A stretch of 64,000 bases of DNA from Actinophytocola sp049647105. Its GTDB lineage: Bacteria > Actinomycetota > Actinomycetes > Mycobacteriales > Pseudonocardiaceae. The position numbers and the translations under genes are program-made. Positions 54,580 through 63,749 of this stretch are shown here, piece after piece. The number at the start of each line of letters is the position of its first letter. The stretch's first letter is position 1. The DNA lies in assembly GCF_049647105.1 (NCBI RefSeq), contig NZ_JBARWZ010000155.1:20062-84061 (forward strand), given 5' to 3'. Under the pieces are notes generated by a model, which was not told the DNA's origin, made no database searches, and saw only the letters and a list, made by a program, of their open reading frames with translations.

Positions 54580-55733
54580 CGTCTTGGCAGGGCCGTAGGT
54601 TCGAGGTCACGGTCGGCTCGGTGGCCCATGGCGGCCACTGCGTCGCGCGGCACGAGGGCCGGGTGGTGTTCGTCCGGCACGCGCTGCCCGGCGAACGCGT
54701 GATCGCGTCGGTCACCGAGGACCGGGGCGGCTCGTTCTGCCGCGCGGACGCGGTGACGGTGCTCGACGCGTCCCCGGACCGGGTCGAGCCGTCCTGCCCG
54801 GTCGCCGTGCCCGGCGGTTGCGGCGGCTGCGACTGGCAGCACGCCACGTGGGCGGCCCAGCGAGCCCTGAAGGCCTCCGTGGTGGCCGAACAGCTGTCGC
54901 GGCTGGCCGGTCTGTCGATGCCGGTGGAGGTCGAGGAGCTGCCCGGTGGCCCGCTGCGGTGGCGCACCCGCGTACGGATGACGGTCGACGAGTCGGGCCG
55001 CCCCGGTTTCCTGGCGCACCGCAGCCACCGCGTGGTGCCGGTCGACGACTGCCCGATCTCGGCCCCCGGCACCGTCGACGAGGTGGTGACCAGGACGTGG
55101 CAGCCGGGCTCATCGCTGACGATCGCGGTGGATGCCACGGCACGCACGCACGTGTCGACATCCGATGTTTCCGACGAGGTCGCGGTGGAACGGGCCGCGA
55201 GGCGCGAGTGGCGGGTGTCGGGATTCTGGCAGGCCCACCCGGACGCGGCGGACGTGTACGCCGAGGTGGTCGAGCGGTGGGCCGGGCTGAGCCATGGCGA
55301 GACGGCGTGGGACCTGTACGCGGGCGTGGGCCTGTTCGCCGCGGTGCTCGCGGAGCAGGTCGGCCCGTCGGGTTCGGTGATGGCGGTCGAGTCCTACCGG
55401 CCTGCCGCCGTCGAGGCAGCCGAGAACATGGCGGACCTGCCGCAGGTCCGCGTGTTCGCCGGGCGGGTCGAGGCCGTGCTGCGGGCGGGCGCGGGCCCGG
55501 ACCCGTCGGTGGTCGTGCTCGACCCGCCGCGTCGAGGCGCGGGCCGCCAGGTGGTCGACGCCATCGCGGACCGCGGCGCGTCCCGGGTGGTGTACGTGGC
55601 GTGCGACCCGGCGGCGCTCGCTCGTGACGTGGCCACGTTCGGAGGGCACGGGTACTCCCTGGCGCGGCTACGGGCGTTCGACGCGTTCCCGATGACGCAT
55701 CACGTGGAGTGCGTGGCGCTGCTGGAGCGCTGA
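54576..55733 (+). CDS. TrmA/RlmD-like RNA uracil-C5 methyltransferase
   Basis: The 385-residue protein has an N-terminal TRAM domain (about 5-60) and an iron-sulfur site (Cys74, Cys82, Cys85, Cys159). A methyltransferase domain follows, with WDLYAGVGLFAAVLA as motif I and VVLDPPRRGAG as motif IV. YVACDPAALARD carries the nucleophile Cys343. It methylates a uracil in tRNA or rRNA. The GTG overlaps the permease stop by 4 bp. Rv2689c is the mycobacterial counterpart. Confidence 0.92.
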   Translation: MTSWQGRRFEVTVGSVAHGGHCVARHEGRVVFVRHALPGERVIASVTEDRGGSFCRADAVTVLDASPDRVEPSCPVAVPGGCGGCDWQHATWAAQRALKASVVAEQLSRLAGLSMPVEVEELPGGPLRWRTRVRMTVDESGRPGFLAHRSHRVVPVDDCPISAPGTVDEVVTRTWQPGSSLTIAVDATARTHVSTSDVSDEVAVERAARREWRVSGFWQAHPDAADVYAEVVERWAGLSHGETAWDLYAGVGLFAAVLAEQVGPSGSVMAVESYRPAAVEAAENMADLPQVRVFAGRVEAVLRAGAGPDPSVVVLDPPRRGAGRQVVDAIADRGASRVVYVACDPAALARDVATFGGHGYSLARLRAFDAFPMTHHVECVALLER

Positions 55734-55738
55734 CCCCG

Positions 55739-57040
55739 TCAGCGGTGCTCGTCCGGCTGCGCGAACGGGGTGGCCGGGACGCCGAAGCCAGGTGCCGGGT
55801 TCGCGTCCGGCTCGTTGAACCATGGGTCGCCTGGCCGCTGGTTGCCGGGTTCGCCGCCGAAGGGTGGGCGTTCTGGCGCGGGCCGACCGCCGAACGCGCT
55901 GCCGATCCCCGGGGCCGCGGAGGGTGCGGGCGGGGTCGCCGGGATGCCTGGCGGTGGCGTGGGCTGGCCGAACTGGTTGGCGGGAATGCCAGAGGGAGGC
56001 GTGGGTTCGCCACCGAACCGGGCGCCAGGCTGGGTACCGAACCGCGGCGGAGCCGAGTCGTGCGCGGGGGTGCCTGGCGGCGGGGTGGCTTCGCCGCCGA
56101 ATGGTCCGGCCGGGACGTCGGCTGACCGCGGTGGTGCTTCGTGTGCGGGGATGCCTGGTGGGGGCGTGGGCGGGCCGCCGAACGGGCCGCCTTGCCCGCC
56201 GCCGTGTTGCGGTGGTGCCGGTTCGTTCGCGGGCCGACCGCCGAACGGTCCGGCGGGGATGCCCGGTGGCGGCGCAGGTTCACCCGCGGGCTGTGGTGCC
56301 CGAGTGGGCTGGCCGCCGACTGGACCGGCGGGGGGCCCACCGAACTGGGGCGGTGGTTCATGCGCCGACTGGTTGAACGGCCCGGCGGGGATGCCCGGCG
56401 GCGGGGTTGATTCGCCGCCTGGGGGCTGAGCGGGCCTGCCGTCGAATGGTGGCTGGTTTCCCCGAGGTGGCGTTGGCTGGCCGGTGAATGGTGGCTGCCC
56501 TGCCGGGGTGCCGGGTGGCGGGGTTGGTTCGCCACCGGCGTGCGGGCCTGCCGGAGCACCCGGCGGCGGGGTCGGCTGGTCGGCCGGGGCGGGCGGCAGT
56601 GGCGGGAGGCCCGCACGCCTGCGCAGCCAGTCCGGGATGTTCTCGTCCGCTCGGGGGAAGAACTTCAGCTCGTCGGCGAAACCGATCTGGGGTGGCACGC
56701 GCCGCCACTCGGGCTCGGCGTCCGGTTCGAACTCGGCGCTGAAGGAACTCGGCGGCTCCAGCAGGTACACCCCCGACAGCCAGGTCCCCCGACCGGGCCG
56801 GTACATCCCCTGGCGGAGCCGCCCAAGGCCCTCGACCACCTCCTGCGGTGGCCGGACGGTCTGCTCGGCGCCGTCGGGGCCCGTCACGAAGACGTCCACC
56901 TCGATGTGGCGGCCCGCCGACCGGTACTCGGCCCTGACGCGCTGCCAGCCCTCTCCGGCAACGGTCAGCAGCGACCGCCCCACTTGCCTCGTCAGCTGGT
57001 CCTGCTCCGCCTGCGCCATCATCGGCTGCGGCTCGGTCAC
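55739..57040 (-). CDS. Hypothetical protein with conserved N-domain and Pro/Gly-rich tail
   Basis: A 433-residue protein. The first 140 residues look globular (LTRQVGRSLLTVAGEGWQRV; FVTGPDGAEQTVRPPQEVV; MYRPGRGTWLSGVYLLEPP; FADELKFFPRADENIPDWLR). I recall the same N-domain in front of TNT (NAD glycohydrolase toxin)-related domains in Pseudonocardiales, though no such domain is here. The other 290 residues are low-complexity with recurring PTPPPGIPAGPFGG-like units. No signal peptide. It lies 50 bp downstream of another large hypothetical gene on the same strand, probably one operon. Confidence 0.65.
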   Translation of the reverse strand: MTEPQPMMAQAEQDQLTRQVGRSLLTVAGEGWQRVRAEYRSAGRHIEVDVFVTGPDGAEQTVRPPQEVVEGLGRLRQGMYRPGRGTWLSGVYLLEPPSSFSAEFEPDAEPEWRRVPPQIGFADELKFFPRADENIPDWLRRRAGLPPLPPAPADQPTPPPGAPAGPHAGGEPTPPPGTPAGQPPFTGQPTPPRGNQPPFDGRPAQPPGGESTPPPGIPAGPFNQSAHEPPPQFGGPPAGPVGGQPTRAPQPAGEPAPPPGIPAGPFGGRPANEPAPPQHGGGQGGPFGGPPTPPPGIPAHEAPPRSADVPAGPFGGEATPPPGTPAHDSAPPRFGTQPGARFGGEPTPPSGIPANQFGQPTPPPGIPATPPAPSAAPGIGSAFGGRPAPERPPFGGEPGNQRPGDPWFNEPDANPAPGFGVPATPFAQPDEHR

Positions 57041-57090
57041 TGGTCGTTCCCCACCCTCTTGTACCGAACGTGAGCTCTGACCTTACCGAA

Positions 57091-58458
57091 TCACAGAGTC
57101 GGGTTCTGGCCGAACGACAGTCCCAACTGGAGCGGGTGCACACCCCACGTCGTGACGGCGAACCTGATCAGCAGGCCGGAGGCGCGGACGGTCTGGTCGG
57201 TCGCCGGGCTGACCAGCACCTGGGTGTTCCCCTCCACCGGCTGCTTGTCCCGCCACACGAGCGCGCCCTCCGGCACCGGGGACGCTTCCACCACCGAGTG
57301 CCATTCCTTGCCGTCGGTTCTCAGCATGACCAGCACGACCGGGGTCATCGGGACCTGCCAGCCGCCGGACTCCACCGCGACGAACTCGCCCCGCCGGACG
57401 GCCGCCAGCACCACCTCGCCGAGCCATGTGTACAGCTCGGACAGTGCCCTGTCGTCGACCGCCGCGTACGCCTCCTCCTCCGTCGCCGGGGTGAGCTGTG
57501 TGCTGGTGCCGCCGAGGTGACCGGTCTCGTCGCGGTCGCGGTCCATCAGGAACAGCGTGCCGCGCGACGGGCTGAACCTCGCGGACTCGCGGAGCCGCCG
57601 GGCGTCGATCTCCGAGCGGGACTCCACCCCGGCGCCGAGCCGGGCGCGGACCGCCTCCGGGTCGCTCATCCGCCAGTAGGACACGCCGTTCTCCTGCCAC
57701 AGCGGCAGGTAGCCGGCCAGCGGCAGGCCAACGAGCACCGTGTGCAGGGCGTCGCCATCCTCGGCCGGTGCCGGTGCCGGTGCCGGTGCCGGTGCCTGCG
57801 CCTGCGCCGGTGGCACCGGCGCGGGTGGCGGAGCGGGGGCGGGCTCGAACGGGGGCAGCGCCACGAACTGCGGGTCCACCTGCGCGGACGCGAGCGTGCG
57901 GTGTGCCCATGCGCGTGCCCTGGTCAGCGGGTGGTCGGGGAACTGCTGGTCCCAGTTCGCCTCGTCGGCCACGTTGTAGGGCAGCTGTCCGCGCACCTCA
58001 GGGGCGTACGGGTGCGGCACGAGGCAGTTCTCGAACCCGACCTGTGCGGCGACCGCGGTCTCACGGAGGCCGGTCGCCTGCCCCTCCGCGCACTGGATGC
58101 GCAGCACGGCGCTGCAGGTCGCGCGCGGCACGGTGAACGCGGCGATGAACGCCAGGCCGGTGTCCTGACCGGGGATCGGCAGCTTGATCAGCTGGAACAA
58201 CGCGGGCACCCCGCCGAGCCGTACCACGTGCGCCTCGATGATCGAACCGGTCTCGGCGGTCTCCTCGGCCAGCTTTCTGCGCAGCTGCGGGAGATCGTCG
58301 AGGGGCGCGGGGATGTCGGGCTCCATGCCGATGTAGGTGAGACTGACTTGGTCACCGGTTCGTGGGTCGAACCAGGTTCGCTCGTCATGTCGCTCCATGC
58401 CGGCGGTGTCGAATGCGACTGGCACCCCGCTGAGTGTAGGGCCGAACGGCTCATGCAC
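57091..58458 (-). CDS. Hypothetical two-domain protein with Ala-Pro linker
   Basis: A 455-residue protein I cannot assign to a family. Residues about 1-205 form one domain (FDPRTGDQVSLTYI; LPIPGQDTGLAFIAAFTVPRA; two Cys). An Ala/Pro linker (about 207-235, alternating PA) leads to a second domain of about 220 residues (RFSPSRGTLFLMDRD; YTWLGEVVLAAVRRGEFVAV; WGVHPLQLGLSFGQN). No membrane segment or signal is visible. The linker is encoded by short GCCGGT repeats. It probably shares an operon with the Pro-rich protein at 55739, and the pair lies between the TrmA-like and dxs genes. Confidence 0.6.
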   Translation of the reverse strand: MHEPFGPTLSGVPVAFDTAGMERHDERTWFDPRTGDQVSLTYIGMEPDIPAPLDDLPQLRRKLAEETAETGSIIEAHVVRLGGVPALFQLIKLPIPGQDTGLAFIAAFTVPRATCSAVLRIQCAEGQATGLRETAVAAQVGFENCLVPHPYAPEVRGQLPYNVADEANWDQQFPDHPLTRARAWAHRTLASAQVDPQFVALPPFEPAPAPPPAPVPPAQAQAPAPAPAPAPAEDGDALHTVLVGLPLAGYLPLWQENGVSYWRMSDPEAVRARLGAGVESRSEIDARRLRESARFSPSRGTLFLMDRDRDETGHLGGTSTQLTPATEEEAYAAVDDRALSELYTWLGEVVLAAVRRGEFVAVESGGWQVPMTPVVLVMLRTDGKEWHSVVEASPVPEGALVWRDKQPVEGNTQVLVSPATDQTVRASGLLIRFAVTTWGVHPLQLGLSFGQNPTL

Positions 58459-58523
58459 GTGCGCTCGTAGACTGGCCGGGACCGGCGCGACGTCCCGCGA
58501 TCTGAGAACTGAGGTGACCAGCG

Positions 58524-60446
58524 GTGACAGACGAGGAGTCCCTGCTCGGTACGGTGCACGGCCCGGCGGACCTGAAAAGTCTGGCCGGCGACCAGCTGCC
58601 GAGGCTCGCGACCGAGATCCGCGAGTTCCTCGTTGACAGAGTGACGACCACGGGTGGCCACCTCGGGCCCAACCTGGGTGTGGTCGAGCTGACCATGGCG
58701 ATCCACCGCGTGTTCGACTCGCCAGCCGACCCGGTGATCTGGGACGTGGGCCACCAGGCCTACGTGCACAAGATCCTCACCGGCCGCCAGGATGGCTTCG
58801 ACCGGCTGCGGATGGCCAAGGGCATGTCCGGCTACCCGAGCCGTGCCGAGAGCGAGCACGACTTCGTGGAGAGCAGCCACGCCTCCTCCGCCCTGTCCTA
58901 CGCGGACGGTCTCGCGAAGGCGTTCGAGCTGCGGAGCGAGAAGCGGTGTGTGGTGGCCGTCGTCGGCGACGGCGCGCTGACCGGCGGCATGTGCTGGGAG
59001 GCCCTCAACAACATCGCGGCGGGCAAGAACCGGTCGATGGTGATCGTGGTCAACGACAACGGCCGCTCCTACTCGCCGACCATCGGCGGGCTCGCCGACC
59101 ACCTCGCGTCGCTGCGCCTCTCGCCCGGCTACGAGCGGTCGCTCGAGGCAGGCAAGCGGATGCTGCAGGGCACGCCGGTCCTCGGCAAGCCGCTGTACGC
59201 GGCGCTGCACGCTGCCAAGCGCGGCATCAAGGACGCGCTCTCCCCGCAGGTGATGTTCGAGGACCTCGGCCTCAAGTACTTCGGCCCGGTCGACGGCCAC
59301 GACTTCGACGCGCTCGACGCCGCGCTGCGCCGCGCCAAGGAGTTCGGTGGCCCGGTGATCGTCCACGTCGCGACCTGCAAGGGCCGCGGCTATCCCCTCG
59401 CCGAGAACGACGAGGTGGACCAGATGCACCAGACCGACCCGATCGACGCGGTGACCGGCAAGCTGACCACCGCGAAGGGCGCCGCGTCGTGGACGTCGGT
59501 GTTCGCCGACGAGCTGGCGCGGATCGGCGAGTCGCGGCCGGACGTCGTCGCGATCACGGCGGCCATGCTGCGGTCGACGGGCCTCGCGAAGTTCGCCGAG
59601 GCGTACCCGGACCGCTGGTTCGACGTCGGCATCGCGGAACAGCACGCGGTCACGTCCGCCGCGGGCATGGCGATGGCCGGGCTGCACCCGGTGGTCGCGA
59701 TCTACTCGACGTTCCTGAACCGCGCGTTCGACCAGCTGCTCATGGACGTCGCACTGCACAAGCTGCCGGTCACGATGATCCTCGACCGCGCGGGCGTCAC
59801 CGGCCCGGACGGCGCGAGCCACCACGGCATGTGGGACCTGTCGATCCTCGGCGTCGTGCCCGGCATCCGGGTCGCGGCGCCGCGTGACGCGGTGACGCTG
59901 CGGGAGGAGCTGAACGAGGCGGTCGCCGTGAAGGACGGCCCGACCGCGCTGCGCTTCCCGAAGGCGTCGGTCGGCGGCGAGGTCGCGGCGCTGGAGCGGC
60001 GTGGCACGGTCGACGTGCTGCGCAGGCCCGCGGTGGACGAGACCACCGACGTGCTGCTGGTGACGGTCGGCGCGCTGGCCGAACTGGGCATGGCGGCCGC
60101 GGACCGGCTGTCCGACCAGGGCATCGGCGTGACCGTCGTGGACCCGAGGTGGGTGGCGCCGGTCCCGGCGGACCTGGTGGACCTCGCGGCCGGGCACCGG
60201 CTGGTCGTCACGGTCGAGGACAGCGGGCGGCACGGCGGGTTCGGCTGGTCGCTGGCGGCGGCGCTGCGCGACGCGGACGTCGACGTGCCACTGCGGGACG
60301 TCGGCCTGCCGCAGGAGTTCCACCCGCAGGGGACGCGGAACGAGGTGCTCGTGCAGCTCGGCATGACCGCGCAGCAGGTGGCCCGCCGCGTGACCGAGTG
60401 GATCGCGACCCGCACCGACGCCCCCGCCACGGCCGAGTTGCCCTGA
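58524..60446 (+). CDS. dxs: 1-deoxy-D-xylulose-5-phosphate synthase
   Basis: The 640-residue enzyme starts at a GTG and has the full transketolase-like layout. The N-terminal TPP/Mg motif VVGDGALTGGMCWEALNN has Gly148-Asp149, and TTGGHLGPNLG and DVGHQAYVHKILTG carry the binding histidines. Glu372 in GIAEQHAVT activates the thiazolium. DRAGVTGPDG follows, then a C-terminal transketolase domain. It joins pyruvate and glyceraldehyde 3-phosphate in the first step of the MEP isoprenoid pathway. A GAGGTGACCAGCG leader serves as ribosome site. Rv2682c is in the same place. Confidence 0.97.
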   Translation: MTDEESLLGTVHGPADLKSLAGDQLPRLATEIREFLVDRVTTTGGHLGPNLGVVELTMAIHRVFDSPADPVIWDVGHQAYVHKILTGRQDGFDRLRMAKGMSGYPSRAESEHDFVESSHASSALSYADGLAKAFELRSEKRCVVAVVGDGALTGGMCWEALNNIAAGKNRSMVIVVNDNGRSYSPTIGGLADHLASLRLSPGYERSLEAGKRMLQGTPVLGKPLYAALHAAKRGIKDALSPQVMFEDLGLKYFGPVDGHDFDALDAALRRAKEFGGPVIVHVATCKGRGYPLAENDEVDQMHQTDPIDAVTGKLTTAKGAASWTSVFADELARIGESRPDVVAITAAMLRSTGLAKFAEAYPDRWFDVGIAEQHAVTSAAGMAMAGLHPVVAIYSTFLNRAFDQLLMDVALHKLPVTMILDRAGVTGPDGASHHGMWDLSILGVVPGIRVAAPRDAVTLREELNEAVAVKDGPTALRFPKASVGGEVAALERRGTVDVLRRPAVDETTDVLLVTVGALAELGMAAADRLSDQGIGVTVVDPRWVAPVPADLVDLAAGHRLVVTVEDSGRHGGFGWSLAAALRDADVDVPLRDVGLPQEFHPQGTRNEVLVQLGMTAQQVARRVTEWIATRTDAPATAELP

Positions 60447-60562
60447 GCGCCCCTTCAGGACGTGCCCGGCGCGGCCGAGATTCGGGACAGCGGCCGATCC
60501 AGCTGTGGTCGGGTTGTGTCGCACCGCTTTCGAGACAGTGTGGTCACCGTCGATTCCCGACA

Positions 60563-61006
60563 GTGAGTACAAAGCTGTCTAGCCCCGCCCAGCAGGCCAG
60601 AGAAGCGCTGGGGGCTCGTCTCCGTGAGATCCGAAAGGGTGCGGGTCTCACGGGACGGGCTCTCGCGGTCGGCATCGGTTGCCACTTCACGAAGGTCAGC
60701 CGCATCGAGAACGGTGGCCAAGCCCCAACTTGATCGACTCCTCGCCGTGGCATCGCTGCCGCGCGTCAGTCTGGGAATCATCCCGCAAACCGCACCTCGG
60801 AAGACCTATGCGCAGGTTCCGTTCTGGATCTACGACGAGCCATGGTGGGCGTCGAGACACCCACCGCGAAGCTGGAGGTAGTCCAGCCCAACGAGATCCG
60901 GTTGTACCTCGAGATGTTCGAACATCTCCGCCAGTCGGCAGTACACGGGGCTCAGGCACGGGCTCTGATCACTCGCGCCATGGATGACCTGCCGAACGAC
61001 TCCTGA
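60563..61006 (+). pseudogene. Decayed XRE/DUF5753 (Scr1-type) regulator
   Basis: A GTG at 60563 opens an XRE helix-turn-helix (ALGARLREIRKGAGLTGRAL; KVSRIENGGQ) that hits a stop at 60731. The next frame then reads LDRLLAVASLPRVSLGIIPQ and VPFWIYD, the late DUF5753 core. A third frame reads MVGVETPTAKLEVVQPNEIR, EMFEHLRQSAVHG and ALITRAMDDLP, the domain's end. So about 120-150 codons are deleted and at least one more frameshift exists. An intact relative is at 5178-6032. The gene is non-functional. Confidence 0.75.
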
Positions 61007-61099
61007 GGTTGTGCGCGGGCAAGGTCGCGCTCGGCGACCCCGGCGTGGCGGAGTGAGGCCTGGCGACATCGTCACACGGAGTTGTGGCACCGTTGTGGG

Positions 61100-61774
61100 G
61101 TGCGGATTCTGATCGTCGAAGACGAAGAACCCCTGGCCGACGCGATCGCCAGGGGGCTTCGTCGTGAAGGCATGGCCGTCGACGTCGCCCTGGACGGCGA
61201 CGAGGGGCATGAGAAGGCCACCGTCACCCGGTACGACGTGGTGGTGCTCGACCGGGACCTGCCAGGCATGTCCGGGGACGAGCTGTGCCGCGAGATCGTC
61301 GCGTCCGGGGCGCTGACCAGGGTGATCATGCTGACCGCCAGCGGCTCGGTCGCCGACCGGGTCGAGGGGCTCTCGCTCGGTGCCGACGACTACCTGGCCA
61401 AGCCGTTCGCGTTCGACGAGCTGGTCGCGCGGGTGCGGGCGCTGGCCAGGCGCTCCACCCCGGTCACCCCGCCGGTGCTGCGGGCGGGCGACGTCGAGCT
61501 GGACCCGGCCCGCCGCACCGTCACCCGCGCGGGCACACAGGTGGACCTGACCCGCAAGGAGTTCGGCGTCCTCGAGGTACTGCTCGCCGCGAGCGGCTCC
61601 GTGGTGTCCAGTGAGGAGCTGCTGGAGCGGGTCTGGGACGAGCACGCCGACCCGTTCACCACGACCGTCCGCGTGACCGTCATGACGCTGCGCAAGAAGC
61701 TCGGTGAGCCCGGCATCATCGACACCGTGGTCGGCTCCGGCTACCGGGTGCCCGCGGCTACCCGGGTGGAGTGA
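61100..61774 (+). CDS. OmpR-family response regulator
   Basis: From GTG 61100 the product is 224 residues. A receiver domain (about 1-115) has acidic residues EDEE near the start, the phosphoacceptor Asp51 in VVVLDRDLPG, Thr in MLTAS and Lys in KPFAFDEL. A winged-helix effector domain follows, with VDLTRKEFGVLEVLLA and TVRVTVMTLRKKLG then GSGYRVP. It partners the histidine kinase that starts at its stop codon (GTGA overlap). The signal sensed is unknown. Longer readings start at 61082. Confidence 0.94.
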   Translation: MRILIVEDEEPLADAIARGLRREGMAVDVALDGDEGHEKATVTRYDVVVLDRDLPGMSGDELCREIVASGALTRVIMLTASGSVADRVEGLSLGADDYLAKPFAFDELVARVRALARRSTPVTPPVLRAGDVELDPARRTVTRAGTQVDLTRKEFGVLEVLLAASGSVVSSEELLERVWDEHADPFTTTVRVTVMTLRKKLGEPGIIDTVVGSGYRVPAATRVE

Positions 61775-62898
61775 CCGAGACCCGACGTGGTCCCGGTCTG
61801 CGCGCCAGGATCACGCTCCTCGCCACCGGGCTGGTCACGGTCGTCGCGGCGCTGCTCCTGTGGCTCGCCTGGATCCTCGCGGGTGACTCCGTCAGCGCGC
61901 CGTCGCTGCCCGAGGGCACGACCGTCGTCGTCGGCGGCACGCGGGTGAGGGCCGAGCAGCTCGCGGAGGTGCTCCGCGACGCCGCCCGCTTCCGCGTCCT
62001 GGTGGCGGGTGCCATCGCGTTCGTGTGCGTGGTCGTCGCGACCGCGTTGCTCGCGTGGACGTTCACCGGCCGCGTCCTCAAGCCGCTGCGCGACGTCACC
62101 GGCTCCGCCCGGCGCCTTTCCGCGGAGTCGCTGGGGGAGCGGATCGCGCTGCGCGGCCCGCGCGACGAGGTCGCCGAGCTGGCCGACACCTTCGACGCGA
62201 TGCTCGACCGGTTGCAGGCCACGTTCTCGGCGCAGCGCCAGTTCGTCGCCAACGCCTCCCACGAGCTGCGCACCCCGCTGTCGGTGATCCGCACCGAGCT
62301 GGACGTGACCCTGGCCGACCCGGACGCGGACGCCGACGAGCTGCGCCGCATGGCGGGAGTGGTCCGCGACGCCACGCTGCGGGCCGGTCAGCTCGTCGAC
62401 GCGCTCCTGCTGCTCGCCCGCACCGACGGCATGGGCCTCGGGGTCGTCGAACGTGTCGACCTGGCGACCGTGGTCGGCAGCGCGTGGCAGGCCGTGCGTG
62501 CCGAGGCGGAGCGGCGGGGACTGCGCACGTCGTTCGCCTGCGCGGCGGCGCCGTCGGCGGGCGATCCCGCGCTGCTGGAACGCGTCGCGGGCAACCTCCT
62601 GGAGAACGCCGTGCGGCACAACGTGGACGGCGGCTGGCTCGACGTCCGCACCGTGGCGGGTCCGAGCTGGGTGACGCTGCGGGTGTCGTCGTCGGGCGCG
62701 GCGGTCGACCCGGAGCGGGTGGAGGAGCTGTTCGAGTCGTTCCGCCGCGGCGGGGTGGACCGGACCGCGCACTCCGGCACCGGGCTGGGTCTCGCGATCG
62801 TCCGCGCGGTCGTGAAGGCGCACCACGGCACGGCGTCGGCTGAGGCCGTCGCGGGCGGCGGCCTCACCGTGACGGTGCACCTGCCCTCGGCTCACTGA
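61771..62898 (+). CDS. Two-component sensor histidine kinase
   Basis: The 375-residue protein has two membrane segments (about 15-36 and 78-98) with a short 40-residue extracellular loop and a HAMP domain (about 98-152). The H-box NASHELRTPLS has His164. The ATPase domain shows NLLENAVRHN (N), a degenerate G1 region (SSSGAAVDPERVEELFESF; the usual D-x-G is replaced by S-S-G) and GTGLGLAIVRAVV (G2). Loss of the G1 Asp would weaken ATP binding and deserves attention. It overlaps the response regulator stop and the convergent DUF72 gene end by 7 bp. Confidence 0.92.
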   Translation: MTETRRGPGLRARITLLATGLVTVVAALLLWLAWILAGDSVSAPSLPEGTTVVVGGTRVRAEQLAEVLRDAARFRVLVAGAIAFVCVVVATALLAWTFTGRVLKPLRDVTGSARRLSAESLGERIALRGPRDEVAELADTFDAMLDRLQATFSAQRQFVANASHELRTPLSVIRTELDVTLADPDADADELRRMAGVVRDATLRAGQLVDALLLLARTDGMGLGVVERVDLATVVGSAWQAVRAEAERRGLRTSFACAAAPSAGDPALLERVAGNLLENAVRHNVDGGWLDVRTVAGPSWVTLRVSSSGAAVDPERVEELFESFRRGGVDRTAHSGTGLGLAIVRAVVKAHHGTASAEAVAGGGLTVTVHLPSAH

Positions 62899-63722
62899 AG
62901 CGCGGCACTCCGCACCCGGTCCTGCAGGCCGATGGCATCGGCTGGTGCCCTGACCTTCATGTCGTTGTCGAAGTACGCGTACACGTCGAAGCCCGCGGCG
63001 GACCAGCCGTGTATCCGCGCCGCCCACCGGTCCAGCTCGTCGTCGGAGTAGCCGCTCGCGTACAGCTCCGTCTCGCCGTGCAGCCGCACGTAGGCGAAGT
63101 CGGCCGTCACGTCCTCCAGGTAGGGCCAGTCCTCGGCGGCGGACGCGGTCACCAGACCGATGCCGTGCGCACGAAGGAACTCCGGCAGCGTGGGGTCGAC
63201 GAAGCTCTGGTGCCGCACCTCCAGCGCGTGCCGGAGCGGGAGGCTGACATGGGCCTCGGTCAGTGCCCGGCCGTCGAGCCGTTCGTCGTGCTTGCCTGCC
63301 AGCACGGCCGCGGCGGCGGTGTCGCGGGGCAGCATCTCGAAGAAGTCCGCCAGGAGGTCCTGGTCGTAGCGGAGGCTCGGCGGCAGCTGCCACAGGAACG
63401 GCCCCAGCTTGTCGCCCAGCGCCAGGACTCCGCTCGCGAAGAAGTTCGCCAGCGGGATCGCCACGTCCCGCAGCCTCTTCATGTGGGTGATGAACCGGCT
63501 GCCCTTGACCGTGAACACGAAGCCGTCCGGCGTCTCGTCGCGCCATCGCCGGTAGTACTCCGGCTTCTGCAGCGAGTAGAACGAGCCGTTGATCTCCGCC
63601 GAGCCGAGCTGCCGAGACAGGTACTCCAGCTCCCGGCGCTGCGGCAGCCCCTCCGGGTAGAACACGCCACGCCAGGGCGGATACCGCCACCCCGACGTCC
63701 CGATCCACACCCTGCCGGCCAT
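62892..63722 (-). CDS. DUF72 domain-containing protein
   Basis: The 276-residue protein has the DUF72 TIM-barrel marks: WIGTSGWRYPPWRGVFYPEG at the start, EINGSFYSLQ, FVFTVKGSRFITH, FLWQLPP, EVRHQSF and YVRLHGETELY. The function is not established. The gene ends overlapping the histidine kinase gene tail to tail, and its start is 27 bp past the rnd stop on the same strand, so the two may be cotranscribed. Confidence 0.92.
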   Translation of the reverse strand: MAGRVWIGTSGWRYPPWRGVFYPEGLPQRRELEYLSRQLGSAEINGSFYSLQKPEYYRRWRDETPDGFVFTVKGSRFITHMKRLRDVAIPLANFFASGVLALGDKLGPFLWQLPPSLRYDQDLLADFFEMLPRDTAAAAVLAGKHDERLDGRALTEAHVSLPLRHALEVRHQSFVDPTLPEFLRAHGIGLVTASAAEDWPYLEDVTADFAYVRLHGETELYASGYSDDELDRWAARIHGWSAAGFDVYAYFDNDMKVRAPADAIGLQDRVRSAALQ

Positions 63723-63749
63723 GTCTCCAATGCTGACAGGGTCATCCGG

